DNA of 64,000 bases from Anaerolineales bacterium (GTDB taxonomy: Bacteria > Chloroflexota > Anaerolineae > Anaerolineales > Villigracilaceae): assembly GCA_014860745.1 (NCBI GenBank), contig JACZJC010000052.1, positions 38,537 through 102,536 on the forward strand, written 5' to 3'. Position 1 is the stretch's first letter. Each line of letters begins with the position of its first letter. Below the pieces are notes generated by a model. It saw only the letters and a program-made list of their open reading frames with translations. It had not been told where the DNA came from and did not search any database. The position numbers and the translations under genes were made by a program. Shown here one piece after another: positions 41,627 through 49,927 of the stretch.

Positions 41627-42789
41627 TGACCTCCTTCAACTCCGTTCCCGAACGCCGAAATTCCATCAATCTTTCGAAATGGACCTGGTATCCAAAGGAC
41701 GTCCTGCCTTTGTGGCTGGCGGATATGGATTTCCCAGCGGCGCCGCAAATCCTTGCGGCGCTTCATCGGCAGGTGGCACATGGCGTTCTTGGATATGAAA
41801 TGCCGTCCCCTGCATTTTATGAAACGATTGCCTCACGCATGATGGGGTTGTATGGTTGGAATGTGGATCCTGAATCGATTGTTTATACGGCGGGTGTCAA
41901 CAATGGATACAACGTCGCTGCCCGTATCTTGTGTTCCCCCTCGCGGGGATATCTGATTCAGACGCCCGTCTACAACGAATTTCTGGAAACCGGGGAGAAG
42001 CTTCACGTTTCCCAGTTCGTTGCCCCGCTGGTGAAAAAAGTGAAAGGCAACCGAATCAGTTTTGAGGTCGATTATGATGCGTTTCGGAAAAAGGTGAGAA
42101 AGGCGGGGATGTTCCTGTTGTGTCATCCGCACAACCCGGTTGGACATATTTTCTCGCGCGCTGAACTGAAAAAGATGGCGGAAATATGCATCGAAAATAA
42201 AGTCATCATCGTCTCCGATGAGATCCACAGTGAGATTCTGCTGGGCGGGGCGCGTTTCACCCCGTTTGCAAGTCTTTCACGTGAGATCGCGAAATACACC
42301 ATTACCCTGATCTCTGCCTCCAAGGCATTTAATGTACCGGGTCTTTCCTGCGCTTTTGCGATCATTCCTGACCCAACCCTCAGAAAGCGATTTTTTGATG
42401 TGACATACGGGATGTCTTACGAAGTTTCGACCCCTGGTTTGACTGCGGCGCAGGTGGCCTATTCAGGAAAAGCGGACACATGGCTGAGACAGATGCTCCG
42501 TTACCTCACCTCCAACCGCGATTTCCTCGTGGATTATGTGACCCAATACATGCCGAATATTCGTACCACGATCCCAGATGCGACGTATCTATGCTGGCTG
42601 GATTTCTCACAGGCAGGTATCGAAGGTTCGCCTTTCGAGTTTTTCAAGGAGAAGGCGAAGGTGGCTTTAAGTGATGGAAGGCTTTTTGGGAAGGGCGGGG
42701 AAGGTCACTTAAGAATAAACTTTGGAACATCTCGGAAATTGTTGACTGAGGGTCTCGAACGGATGAGAAAGGCTTTGGACTCTATATAA
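41626..42789 (+). CDS. PatB/MalY-type PLP-dependent C-S lyase
   Basis: 387 residues, fold type I. The N-terminal [20 protein letters not shown] is characteristic of the PatB/MalY branch; the PLP lysine is in [11 protein letters not shown] (about 230), with SDEIHSEI and [10 protein letters not shown] upstream and a late RINFGTS. These enzymes cleave cystathionine or other cysteine S-conjugates to a thiol, pyruvate and ammonia. It is coupled to the upstream methyltransferase by a one-base overlap, which could hint at S-methylation of the released thiol, but the methyltransferase looks O-directed. It overlaps the convergent nitroreductase gene by eight bases. Confidence 0.87.
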   Translation: MTSFNSVPERRNSINLSKWTWYPKDVLPLWLADMDFPAAPQILAALHRQVAHGVLGYEMPSPAFYETIASRMMGLYGWNVDPESIVYTAGVNNGYNVAARILCSPSRGYLIQTPVYNEFLETGEKLHVSQFVAPLVKKVKGNRISFEVDYDAFRKKVRKAGMFLLCHPHNPVGHIFSRAELKKMAEICIENKVIIVSDEIHSEILLGGARFTPFASLSREIAKYTITLISASKAFNVPGLSCAFAIIPDPTLRKRFFDVTYGMSYEVSTPGLTAAQVAYSGKADTWLRQMLRYLTSNRDFLVDYVTQYMPNIRTTIPDATYLCWLDFSQAGIEGSPFEFFKEKAKVALSDGRLFGKGGEGHLRINFGTSRKLLTEGLERMRKALDSI

Positions 42790-43444
42790 ACGAAGTAATC
42801 TCATTAAGCTCCTTTTTGTGAATATCCGGAACGGTAGCGTTTTCTGCCGGGAAACCAACGACAAGAATCAGGAAGGGCTTTTCATTTTTTGGCCGCTTGA
42901 CGATATCGTTCAGAAATCCCATGGGGCTGGGGGTATGGGTGAGTGTGGCGAGCCCGGCATGGTGAAGGGCAGTGATTAAGATACCAGTTGCGATACCTGT
43001 AGATTCAGAAACATAGTAATTTTTCCGATGGCTGCCATCCGGCAAGACCCGGTAACTTTCCTCAAAGATGGCGATCAAATATGGGGCGGTCTCGAGAAAG
43101 GGTTTATTTTCGTCAGTTCCCAGGATCGCCAGGTCCTCGAGCCATTCCGGCGTTGCGCGGCGGGTGTAAAAATCATGTTCCTCTTTTTCTGCCGCCACAC
43201 GAATTTGCCGCTTGATGGCCGCGTTTGTGATGACAACGAAATGCCAGGGTTGTATGTTCGCTCCATTCGGAGCGGTACCTGCCGCAAGAACGGCATGCTC
43301 GATTATCTCCCGGGGAACGGCGCGGTCTGAAAACTGGCGGACTGTCCTTCGCCGCCTGACTTCTTCATAAAAAGAAAGAACGCGCTCTTTCATTTCGTTT
43401 TCTGGATATTTTCGATAGGTCGTCAGGGGAATAAAGTTTGGCAT
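42782..43444 (-). CDS. Nitroreductase-family flavoprotein, iodotyrosine-deiodinase-like branch
   Basis: 220 residues from the ATG at 43444; AAGGA lies about eleven bases upstream. The FMN-binding [19 protein letters not shown] opens the domain and [15 protein letters not shown] forms the second FMN loop. The lid segment [21 protein letters not shown] is of the type seen in reductive dehalogenases related to iodotyrosine deiodinase, and [22 protein letters not shown] follows. Reductive dehalogenation or a similar reaction is possible; general nitroreductase is safer. A leader with a terminator hairpin (43511-43541) precedes it. Confidence 0.82.
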   Translation of the reverse strand: MPNFIPLTTYRKYPENEMKERVLSFYEEVRRRRTVRQFSDRAVPREIIEHAVLAAGTAPNGANIQPWHFVVITNAAIKRQIRVAAEKEEHDFYTRRATPEWLEDLAILGTDENKPFLETAPYLIAIFEESYRVLPDGSHRKNYYVSESTGIATGILITALHHAGLATLTHTPSPMGFLNDIVKRPKNEKPFLILVVGFPAENATVPDIHKKELNEITSFI

Positions 43445-43510
43445 GTTCGAATCATTTCCTTTCCCGATGAATTTGACCAACTATAAGACCTTTTTCGTGA
43501 ATTGCCAAAC

Positions 43511-43541
43511 AAAAAGACGGATGGGAGTTTACCCATCCGTC
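43511..43541 (-). terminator. Rho-independent terminator upstream of the nitroreductase gene
   Basis: GACGGATGGG (43516-43525) pairs perfectly with CCCATCCGTC (43532-43541) around a six-base loop; the minus strand then has five T residues. It ends a transcript coming from about 43720, 67 bases before the nitroreductase start. Confidence 0.8.
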
Positions 43542-43606
43542 AGGTATTCTATATATCGGGGAAGGAGCGAATTGCAACCTTCATTTCGTTTGGGGAACGT
43601 CTGGCT

Positions 43607-43712
43607 CTAAAGCTGGGCTTTAACCAGGTTGGAGCGTTTCGGTCCTCCCGTCATGATGTCTTTCAGGTGGTAAATCTATCGCAACCTCCTTTCTTATTCT
43701 TGACATCATCAT
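43607..43712 (-). other. Structured leader or cryptic small ORF upstream of the nitroreductase gene
   Basis: On the minus strand a strong AGGAGG (43690-43685) is followed not by ATG but by ATT (43675), from which 22 codons run to TAG at 43607, including DIMTGGPKRSN. ATGATGTC (43709-43702) is the reverse complement of GACATCAT further on, enclosing the ribosome site, and AGGAGGT nearly pairs with ACCACCT. So this could be an AUU-started peptide, a frameshifted small gene, or a riboswitch-like leader ending in the terminator at 43511. The remainder of 43445-43776 holds nothing else I can support. Confidence 0.3.
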
Positions 43713-43776
43713 ACAACAAAATAAACGTTTTACATTAAAAATTTCCGTTAATTTTGTAAGTGGTCGTATAGATTAA

Positions 43777-44289
43777 TTACCTGCGTGTAACCCAATACTT
43801 GAGCTCTTTGTGGATTGGGTAAAGCGGTAATAAATTTGCGCCATATCCCTTGCCTGCATGTTGTATCATCAGCCTGCGCGCGCGGTGCAAGTTGTTGCGG
43901 TCCATGTTCAAAGGCAGGGATAGGAGTTCCTCCAAAGTTGCCTGCAACGGTTTTCCAGTGAGTTTTCTATACAAATTGAATTCAACCTGCCAGGCATCCA
44001 ATTCTCCATAAATGGATAATGCGGTCAATGCACCCTGCTTCAAGTGCCGTACTTCATGGACGAATAATGTCCATGCGCGTGGATTTTCCAGAATGGACTC
44101 CGCTGTGTAATGAACTGAATTCAAATAAAACTTTCGTTCAAGAGTCCAGAATGCTCCCACACTTTTCCTGGCACGCCTCATTCCGACCATGATCTTTCGC
44201 GCTCGGACGTATTCCACCGCATCCCGCCCCTCGGCGGAAGATTGAGCGACCTGCTCGAAATATTTTTCAAGCCATTCGGGATTCCGCAT
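43777..44289 (-). CDS. Putative metallopeptidase-like protein with an HExxH motif
   Basis: 170 residues. The centre reads WTLFVHEVRHLKQGALTALSIYGELDAWQVEF: HEVRH fits the zinc-binding HExxH consensus, and the downstream glutamate in GELDAWQ, 18 or so residues later, could be the third ligand of a gluzincin. Flanking sequence is helical and basic. I do not recognise a named family, so enzymatic activity is an inference from the motif alone. It follows the lipoprotein gene at 44292-44774 with only two bases between, so the two are co-transcribed. Confidence 0.55.
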   Translation of the reverse strand: MRNPEWLEKYFEQVAQSSAEGRDAVEYVRARKIMVGMRRARKSVGAFWTLERKFYLNSVHYTAESILENPRAWTLFVHEVRHLKQGALTALSIYGELDAWQVEFNLYRKLTGKPLQATLEELLSLPLNMDRNNLHRARRLMIQHAGKGYGANLLPLYPIHKELKYWVTRR

Positions 44290-44291
44290 GA

Positions 44292-44774
44292 TTATTTCAA
44301 TGCCGAGTCGGCGATTCCGCGCAGAAAACCCACTAATGTTTCCAACCCGGATTCAGGCAGGGAAAGGTCGTCCAATTGAACAGCGAATTTTTTTCCGCTG
44401 CTTTGAATCTCAAGGTCATAAATGAAACAATCCGCGCAGACGCCCAGACCCGGTCCCCCCGTGGAAAAATTCCCGGCGGCGGAGATGAGTTCACCCAACT
44501 GGGTTAATTTCTCATCGGTGAGTTTGCCCGTTACGGTTTTGTCGATACGTTTATCGGTGACCGTGAAATTTCCATTGGAGGCAATCTCCACAGAGCGCAT
44601 CAAACCCATGATCCCGCCGGAGTGGGTCATCTTAATAATCCACTCCTCACTGACACCTGGCATGGTGGGCGTGGATGCTGGAGCGGGTGTGGCCGCCGGC
44701 GTTTTCGATGTGGACGAACATCCCGATGCGAGGAAAACAATCATCCAAAAAAATTGAAATATGAGTCGTTTCAT
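44292..44774 (-). CDS. Lipoprotein of unknown function
   Basis: 160 residues from the ATG at 44774, chosen for AAAGGAG five bases upstream and because it begins a lipoprotein signal MKRLIFQFFWMIVFLASGC; the long open frame upstream is chance. After a T/P/A linker comes a beta-rich domain (EEWIIKMTHSGGIMG, VEIASNGNFTVTDKR, GKLTDEKLTQLGELI, a CADC pair, KKFAVQLDDLSLP) that resembles META- or DUF-type lipoproteins without a clear match. Coupled to the downstream HExxH protein. Extracytoplasmic by its signal; role unknown. Confidence 0.65.
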   Translation of the reverse strand: MKRLIFQFFWMIVFLASGCSSTSKTPAATPAPASTPTMPGVSEEWIIKMTHSGGIMGLMRSVEIASNGNFTVTDKRIDKTVTGKLTDEKLTQLGELISAAGNFSTGGPGLGVCADCFIYDLEIQSSGKKFAVQLDDLSLPESGLETLVGFLRGIADSALK

Positions 44775-44898
44775 TCTTACTCCTTTGACAACGTCAAGCA
44801 TAGCAAGAAATGGACGAACCTGCAACGATTTTGTTCCTCCAATTTTATGTGATAGTTCCTGAGAGCAGGATACGGTAAAATTTGAGCGAGGTAATTCT

Positions 44899-46050
44899 AT
44901 GAGACAGGTCGCCATTCTTGGAATTGGACAAACAAAGATCGATGAACATTGGAACAAGTCCCTGCGCGAGGTCGGCGGGGAGGCCGCCTTTGCCGCCATG
45001 CAGGACGCGGGTGTGGAAAAGGTCGATTCGCTTTTTGTCGGCAACATGCTTTCGTCCATGATCAGCGGGCAAAATCAACTCGGCGCTTTTTTTTCGGATT
45101 GGATCGGACTGTGGAAACAGGAAGCCGTTAAGATAGAAGCGGCTTGCGGATCGGGGGCCGCGGCGTTTCGTTCCGCGCTGATGGCTGTTGCCTCGGGCGA
45201 CGTAGAATCCGCGCTGGTAGTGGGTGTCGAAAAAATGACGGACAAAGCCGGGCGCGATGTCACTGCCTCATTAGCCACTGCCGCCGACGCCGATTACGAA
45301 GTGGAGCAGGGGGTGACATTTGTTGGCATCAATGCGCTGGTAATGCGGAGGTACATGCATGAGTTCGGCTGGAAGCATGAAGACTTCGCCCCGTTCAGCA
45401 TCAACTCCCATGCCAACGCCATGCACAACCCCTATGCGCGCCTGCATGAAAACATCAACGTGGAAAAATATGAACGATCGGCAATGGTTGCAACCCCGAT
45501 CAACCTGATGGATGCTTCGCCCATCGGTGACGGCGCGGCGGCGGCGGTCATCGTCCCTGCCGAAAAAGTGATGCGCAAGCCCCGCATCCTTGTTGTCGCT
45601 TCGGCTTCGGCAACCGATACGATTGCCGTGCACTCTCGTAAAGACCCGTTGTTTTTGCAGGCGGCTTATCTTTCCTCCCGCCGCGCCTACGAAATGGCCG
45701 GAATGGCTCCCGCGGATATTGACTTATTCGAATTGCATGACGCATTTTCGATCATGGCCGTGCTTTCACTTGAAGCCTGCGGGTTTGCCGAAAGAGGCCA
45801 GGGCGTACGGCTTGGTCTCGATAACAGGATCAGCCTGCAGGGCGATCTGCCCGTCTGTACTCGGGGCGGATTAAAAGCCCGGGGCCACCCGGTTGGCGCG
45901 ACAGGGATGTATCAAATCGTGGAAGTTGTCCAGCAATTGAGGGGGGAGTGCGGCCGCACGCAGGTGAGCGGGGCGAAGATTGGAATGGCGCAAAATATCG
46001 GCGGTTCGGGAGCAACCATCCTCACTCATATTTTGAGAAATGATGGGTAG
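44899..46050 (+). CDS. Thiolase-family protein (SCPx / acetyl-CoA acetyltransferase type)
   Basis: 383 residues. Thiolase fold with the nucleophile in EAACGSGAAAF (about Cys82), the HDAF histidine near 292 (LFELHDAFSIM) and GHPVGATG (about 334), the standard catalytic trio with a late GGSGAT. The SCPx-like subgroup acts on 3-ketoacyl-CoA or in acetoacetyl-CoA formation and often pairs with a DUF35 zinc-ribbon protein; no such partner is adjacent. GAGG lies eight bases before the ATG and TAAAAT about 20 before. Probably part of lipid or mevalonate metabolism. Monocistronic. Confidence 0.87.
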   Translation: MRQVAILGIGQTKIDEHWNKSLREVGGEAAFAAMQDAGVEKVDSLFVGNMLSSMISGQNQLGAFFSDWIGLWKQEAVKIEAACGSGAAAFRSALMAVASGDVESALVVGVEKMTDKAGRDVTASLATAADADYEVEQGVTFVGINALVMRRYMHEFGWKHEDFAPFSINSHANAMHNPYARLHENINVEKYERSAMVATPINLMDASPIGDGAAAAVIVPAEKVMRKPRILVVASASATDTIAVHSRKDPLFLQAAYLSSRRAYEMAGMAPADIDLFELHDAFSIMAVLSLEACGFAERGQGVRLGLDNRISLQGDLPVCTRGGLKARGHPVGATGMYQIVEVVQQLRGECGRTQVSGAKIGMAQNIGGSGATILTHILRNDG

Positions 46051-46144
46051 TTTCGGGCCTTTCATTGCAATTTCATAATGAATCGCTATTTTTGGGTCTA
46101 AATTCACTTTATCGGCTTGCGGCTTGAAAATGTCTGCAATATAC

Positions 46145-46237
46145 TATTGATTTTTGAATAAAGTAAGTCCCAAAACAAGGCTAAATTTACTCGTATTTTC
46201 GGCTAAAAAAGAGACTTTCAATTTTCAAAAATCAATA
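46145..46237. promoter_or_regulatory. 14-bp inverted repeat upstream of the PilZ gene
   Basis: TATTGATTTTTGAA (46145-46158) and TTCAAAAATCAATA (46224-46237) are perfect reverse complements 65 bases apart; the right arm is 28 bases before the PilZ start and close to its ribosome site AAGGAGG. It could be a paired operator, a folded leader or a remnant element. The rest of 46051-46265 is AT-rich and empty. Confidence 0.5.
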
Positions 46238-46265
46238 AGTTTACCTTTCTTGCAAGGAGGCAGCC

Positions 46266-46655
46266 ATGAAAGAGGAACGCCGAAGACTGGCGCGTAAAAA
46301 TTTTTCCTACTATATGCGGGTGTTGGATGAATCTACCGGCGAGATAATCGGCCAGCTTTCCGATATCAGTACCGGCGGGTTTAAGATCGAAAGCAGCACG
46401 CCCATCGCGGTGGGCAAGGACTTCCAGTTGCGGATCGACCAAACCAGCGAGATCTCAAATAAAAGTTTTTTATCGTTTGCCGCACGGGTGAAATGGTGCC
46501 AGATCGATCCGTACGACCCGACTATTTATAACGTTGGTTTTGAGCTTGTCGATATGACTCCCGCCGACTACGATGTTTTCGTAAAAATGTTCAACGAATA
46601 TGCAGCCCAGAAACGGGCGCATCATAAAACAAATTCAGATTATATCTGGGGATGA
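46266..46655 (+). CDS. PilZ-domain cyclic-di-GMP-binding protein
   Basis: 129 residues. The c-di-GMP-binding marks are the N-terminal arginines (ERRRLARKNF, the RxxxR element) and DISTGGFKIES, matching D/N-x-S-x-x-G, in a six-strand barrel followed by a C-terminal helix. AAGGAGG lies four bases before the ATG. A stand-alone PilZ protein acts as a c-di-GMP effector for motility, adhesion or polysaccharide output; the partner is not encoded nearby. A strong terminator follows, and an unusual 14-bp inverted repeat precedes it. Confidence 0.88.
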   Translation: MKEERRRLARKNFSYYMRVLDESTGEIIGQLSDISTGGFKIESSTPIAVGKDFQLRIDQTSEISNKSFLSFAARVKWCQIDPYDPTIYNVGFELVDMTPADYDVFVKMFNEYAAQKRAHHKTNSDYIWG

Positions 46656-46670
46656 ATCCTGTTGAAGATG

Positions 46671-46702
46671 AACGCCCTGCTCGGTGAGCAGGGCGTTTTT
46701 TT
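46671..46702 (+). terminator. Rho-independent terminator of the PilZ gene
   Basis: AACGCCCTGCTC pairs with GAGCAGGGCGTT around GGT, followed by T residues to 46702. Confidence 0.9.
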
Positions 46703-46743
46703 AAGCATTCAACCAGGATATAAAACCGTGTAAAATTATCCTC

Positions 46744-47412
46744 ATGAAAAAATTCTTACGCTGGCTTATCCATGCCGTCCTGAAACTCCTCACGAAAGTG
46801 GAAGCCATTGGTTACGAAAACCTGCCTGAAAAAGGCGGTTTTGTTATCGCGGTGAATCACCTGGGTTTTCTCGATGCGCCGATGGCCTATTATGCATTGG
46901 ATACCTGGAACCTGTTCGTCCTCGTTGGAGAGAAATGGGAGGAAAATCCGCTCTTGCGCTGGCTTGGGAAACACCTTAACTTTATATTCGTCGACCGCTT
47001 CAACCCGGACCTGCGCGCTATACGCGAAATGATCAAGCGCATGGAGGAGGGCCAGACCCTCGTCATTGCACCGGAAGGAACCCGCGCGCGCGATGAAAAA
47101 ATGGCGCAGGGTAAACCCGGTGCGGCGTATCTTGCCTCCAAAATGCAATGGCCCATCGTGCCGGTGGCAATCATCGGCACGGAAGACCGCATTTTCAAGG
47201 GCAATCTCAAAAGGTTCAAACGTACGCACATCAAATTGATCGCAGGGAAGACCTTCACCCTTCCGCCTTTCCCAAAAAAGAATCGCGAGGAAAAACTGCA
47301 GGAATATACCGATGAGATCATGTGCCGCATTGCCGCGATGCTGCCCGAAAAGAATCGCGGATATTATGCAGGCCATCCCCGCCTCATGGAATTGCTTGCA
47401 GAAAAACCATGA
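46744..47412 (+). CDS. 1-acyl-glycerol-3-phosphate-type acyltransferase (first of two)
   Basis: 222 residues of the PlsC fold. The catalytic NHxxxxD motif is NHLGFLD (about 38-44), the acceptor-site motif APEGTRARD (about 115-123), and PIVPVAIIGTED follows. It acylates lysophosphatidic acid or a related lysolipid at the membrane. TAAAAT ends seven bases before the ATG and there is no Shine-Dalgarno sequence, so the message may be leaderless. The stop overlaps the start of a paralogue by four bases (ATGA), so the two are coupled. Confidence 0.87.
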   Translation: MKKFLRWLIHAVLKLLTKVEAIGYENLPEKGGFVIAVNHLGFLDAPMAYYALDTWNLFVLVGEKWEENPLLRWLGKHLNFIFVDRFNPDLRAIREMIKRMEEGQTLVIAPEGTRARDEKMAQGKPGAAYLASKMQWPIVPVAIIGTEDRIFKGNLKRFKRTHIKLIAGKTFTLPPFPKKNREEKLQEYTDEIMCRIAAMLPEKNRGYYAGHPRLMELLAEKP

Positions 47413-48092
47413 GCGCGTCCATCCGTTTTATCGCAAGAAAAATTCTTCCGCTCTTCGCAGATATCGAAGTACGCGGGGATGTGAGCAAACTTCCCAAAGG
47501 CGGATATATGCTCGCATCGAATCATCTCGGCAGGCTGGATTCGCTCGTCGTGTATTATGTGATCGATAACGACGATCTCATACATCCCCTCACCGACAAA
47601 TATAAAAAATACTTCCTTGCCAGAATTATCGCCTCCTGGTTGCGAGTAACCTGGCTGACACGCGGACAGGCCGACATGAAGGCTATGCGCGAATTTATCA
47701 CCCGCTTGAAAAACGGGGGAGTGATGGTGATCGCGCCGGAAGGCACGCGCTCGAAGACCGCGAGCTTGTTGAAAGCCGAACCCGGGGCGATCTACATTGC
47801 AAGCTCGGCGAAAGCAGGCATCATCCCCGTTGCATTGACCGGAACTGAAGATGCGGTCGTAGTATCTCGTTTAAAAAAATTCAAAAAGTTAAAGATCACC
47901 ATCACTGCCGGGGAGGAAATCTATTTTCCAGCGGATATTCGGGCCGTCAAAGGCGCGGAACGGGACGCCCTCCTGCAAAATTCCATCGATGAGGTAATGT
48001 GCCGAATCGCGGCGATGCTGCCGGAGAGTTATCGGGGATATTACAGGGATTTTCCGAGGGTTCAGGATTTAGTGAAGACTGTTAAGCACTAA
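47409..48092 (+). CDS. 1-acyl-glycerol-3-phosphate-type acyltransferase (second of two)
   Basis: 227 residues from the ATG at 47409, which overlaps the stop of the preceding gene; upstream in-frame codons lie inside that gene and are rejected. It has NHLGRLD, a longer helix, then APEGTRSKT and PVALTGTED, matching its neighbour, and both end with MCRIAAMLPE-x-RGYY, showing a tandem duplication. The two may differ in acyl or acceptor preference or act as successive steps in lipid synthesis. It converges on the SulP gene with a three-base gap. Confidence 0.87.
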   Translation: MSASIRFIARKILPLFADIEVRGDVSKLPKGGYMLASNHLGRLDSLVVYYVIDNDDLIHPLTDKYKKYFLARIIASWLRVTWLTRGQADMKAMREFITRLKNGGVMVIAPEGTRSKTASLLKAEPGAIYIASSAKAGIIPVALTGTEDAVVVSRLKKFKKLKITITAGEEIYFPADIRAVKGAERDALLQNSIDEVMCRIAAMLPESYRGYYRDFPRVQDLVKTVKH

Positions 48093-48095
48093 CGA

Positions 48096-49748
48096 TTAAC
48101 AAAACGTACAACCGCGCCTCTCTGCCTCGACGATGGCCTGGTCACTCGACCAAAAGAAATTTTCTTCGCCGATGGTTTTGACCAGACCGCCGCGGTTCAT
48201 CATTTGCCTTGCACTGTCGTGGACTCCTGCAAACATGAGCGTGCCGCCTTGCCTGTGAAGCCGCTCATGCAGGCGCTGGATGGCCTCGATGCCCGCCGTG
48301 TCGATCAACGACACGCCGCGCATGGAAAGGATGAGAGCGTGCGTTTCTTTAAGGTCGGCAAAGGCTTCGTTGAATTGGCCTGTAGCTGCAAAGAAGAGCG
48401 GACCCGTTAAAAATGCCACGCGCACATGCCGGCATTGGCCTGTGGTTTCAATCCCCTTTTGTTTGAGACGCTCGGTATCCACTTCCTGGACAGAAATGTC
48501 AATGCTGGCGATCTTGTTGAGGAAGACCGCGCCTGCGAGAAACGAGCCGATCAGGATGGCCTGCGTTAGATCGAGCACGATGGTGGCAAGCATGGTGATC
48601 GTGAAGGCGATCATATCGGTTTTGAAGCGTTTGCCGAAAATGAATTTGATGGCTCCCCATTCGTTCATGCGCACGGCAGTGACCATCAACACGCCAGCCA
48701 GTGCGGCAAGAGGAATTCGCGCCATGAATGGGGCAAGCAGGAACATGGAGAGTAATAACCCAATCGCGTGGACGATGCTGACCATACGGGTCTGCCCGCC
48801 CGATTTGATTCCCACGCTGGAACGCGCAATTGCGGCCGTTGCGGGCACCCCGCCGAAGAAGGGGATGATCATATTGCCAACGCCCTGCGCGATGAGTTCC
48901 TGATTTGCTTGCAAGCGGATGCCGGTCATATTCGAGCCGACCGCGCCAGCCAATAATGATTCGACTGCACCAAGGGCGGTGATGGTGAGAATGGGGGCAA
49001 TAAAGTCGGATAGGTTGTTGAAAGGGATATTGGAAATGTTGAGTCGGTCGGCGAGGAACAGGGTACGGGGGATGGTTCCGATCATTGAGGCTGACCAGTT
49101 CAAGGTCCAATTAAGAAGCGTGGCAAGGATGATGCCGAGCAGGGAAGCGGGGAATCGCGTGTTCCATTTTTTCGGCCAGAAGACCATCGTCGCAATCACA
49201 GCCAGGCCGAGGAGTAGCGATTGCCAGTCTGGTGTGAAGCTGGTGGAAAAATATCCGATCAGTTTTTGTGCAGCGGTTTCTGAAGCGGGGGTTTTGATTC
49301 CCAGAAAATTATCGATTTGACCGATAAAGATGATGAGGGCGATGCCCGAGGTGAAGCCGCTGATGACGGGCGCAGGGATGAAGGCGATGAATCGCCCCAG
49401 CCGCAGGATGCCGATTGCGAGCAGGATCACGCCCGATGACAGACCTGCAACCCAGATTCCTTCGAGCCCATACCGCTGAACCAATACGATCAGCACAGCA
49501 GACATTGCGCCTGTCGGCCCGCTGATCTGGTACGGCGCGCCGCCAAGCAAGCCCATGATGAGGCCCGCGAGAATGGCAGTCACCAGACCCGCAGCGGCAG
49601 ATGCACCGGACGCGACTCCAAACGCAAGCGCGAGTGGAAGCGCAACCGCGGCGACTGTCAGCCCTGCAAGCAAATCCTGTTGGAATCTGGCGAGTGAATA
49701 GTTTGAGAACTCGTCTTTGTAGAGGCGAGTCAAAGAACGACGTGGCAT
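48096..49748 (-). CDS. SulP-family anion transporter with a STAS domain
   Basis: 550 residues from the ATG at 49748, supported by GGAGA eight bases upstream. Ten to twelve membrane helices include the family signature QQDLLAGLTVAAVALPLALAFGVASG and GAPYQISGPTGAMSAVL. A C-terminal STAS domain (about 430-540) follows, with ALILSMRGVSLIDTAGIEAIQRL. SulP proteins move sulfate, bicarbonate or dicarboxylates; the substrate cannot be told. A sulfate role would suit the sulfotransferase and rhodanese genes, a bicarbonate role the carbonic-anhydrase-like protein at 52.3 kb. Hairpin 49786-49808 lies in its leader. Confidence 0.88.
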   Translation of the reverse strand: MPRRSLTRLYKDEFSNYSLARFQQDLLAGLTVAAVALPLALAFGVASGASAAAGLVTAILAGLIMGLLGGAPYQISGPTGAMSAVLIVLVQRYGLEGIWVAGLSSGVILLAIGILRLGRFIAFIPAPVISGFTSGIALIIFIGQIDNFLGIKTPASETAAQKLIGYFSTSFTPDWQSLLLGLAVIATMVFWPKKWNTRFPASLLGIILATLLNWTLNWSASMIGTIPRTLFLADRLNISNIPFNNLSDFIAPILTITALGAVESLLAGAVGSNMTGIRLQANQELIAQGVGNMIIPFFGGVPATAAIARSSVGIKSGGQTRMVSIVHAIGLLLSMFLLAPFMARIPLAALAGVLMVTAVRMNEWGAIKFIFGKRFKTDMIAFTITMLATIVLDLTQAILIGSFLAGAVFLNKIASIDISVQEVDTERLKQKGIETTGQCRHVRVAFLTGPLFFAATGQFNEAFADLKETHALILSMRGVSLIDTAGIEAIQRLHERLHRQGGTLMFAGVHDSARQMMNRGGLVKTIGEENFFWSSDQAIVEAERRGCTFC

Positions 49749-49785
49749 AGATTGTTCTCCGAAATAAATAGTTTTACAAAGGCTC

Positions 49786-49808
49786 ATGCCGAGGCAAACG
49801 CTCGGCAT
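49786..49808. other. Perfect hairpin in the SulP leader
   Basis: ATGCCGAG (49786-49793) and CTCGGCAT (49801-49808) form an eight-pair stem around GCAAACG, about 40 bases upstream of the SulP start and downstream of the TIR gene. There is no T-run, so an operator or a translation-control element is as likely as a terminator. Confidence 0.4.
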
Positions 49809-49927
49809 ACATGCTCCCCCAAGGCGTCCCTTGTTTTAGTGGTGGGATTTTATCATAAAGGCAATCTTTTACTATTCATAAAGTTCATTGCGTCTTTAGA
49901 ATACAGATTCTCATTGTCTAGAATTTC

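Noticed and set aside
43502..43738. 78-codon plus-strand frame in the nitroreductase leader
   Set aside because: It overlaps the structured minus-strand leader and terminator, has no ribosome site, and its residues show no domain.
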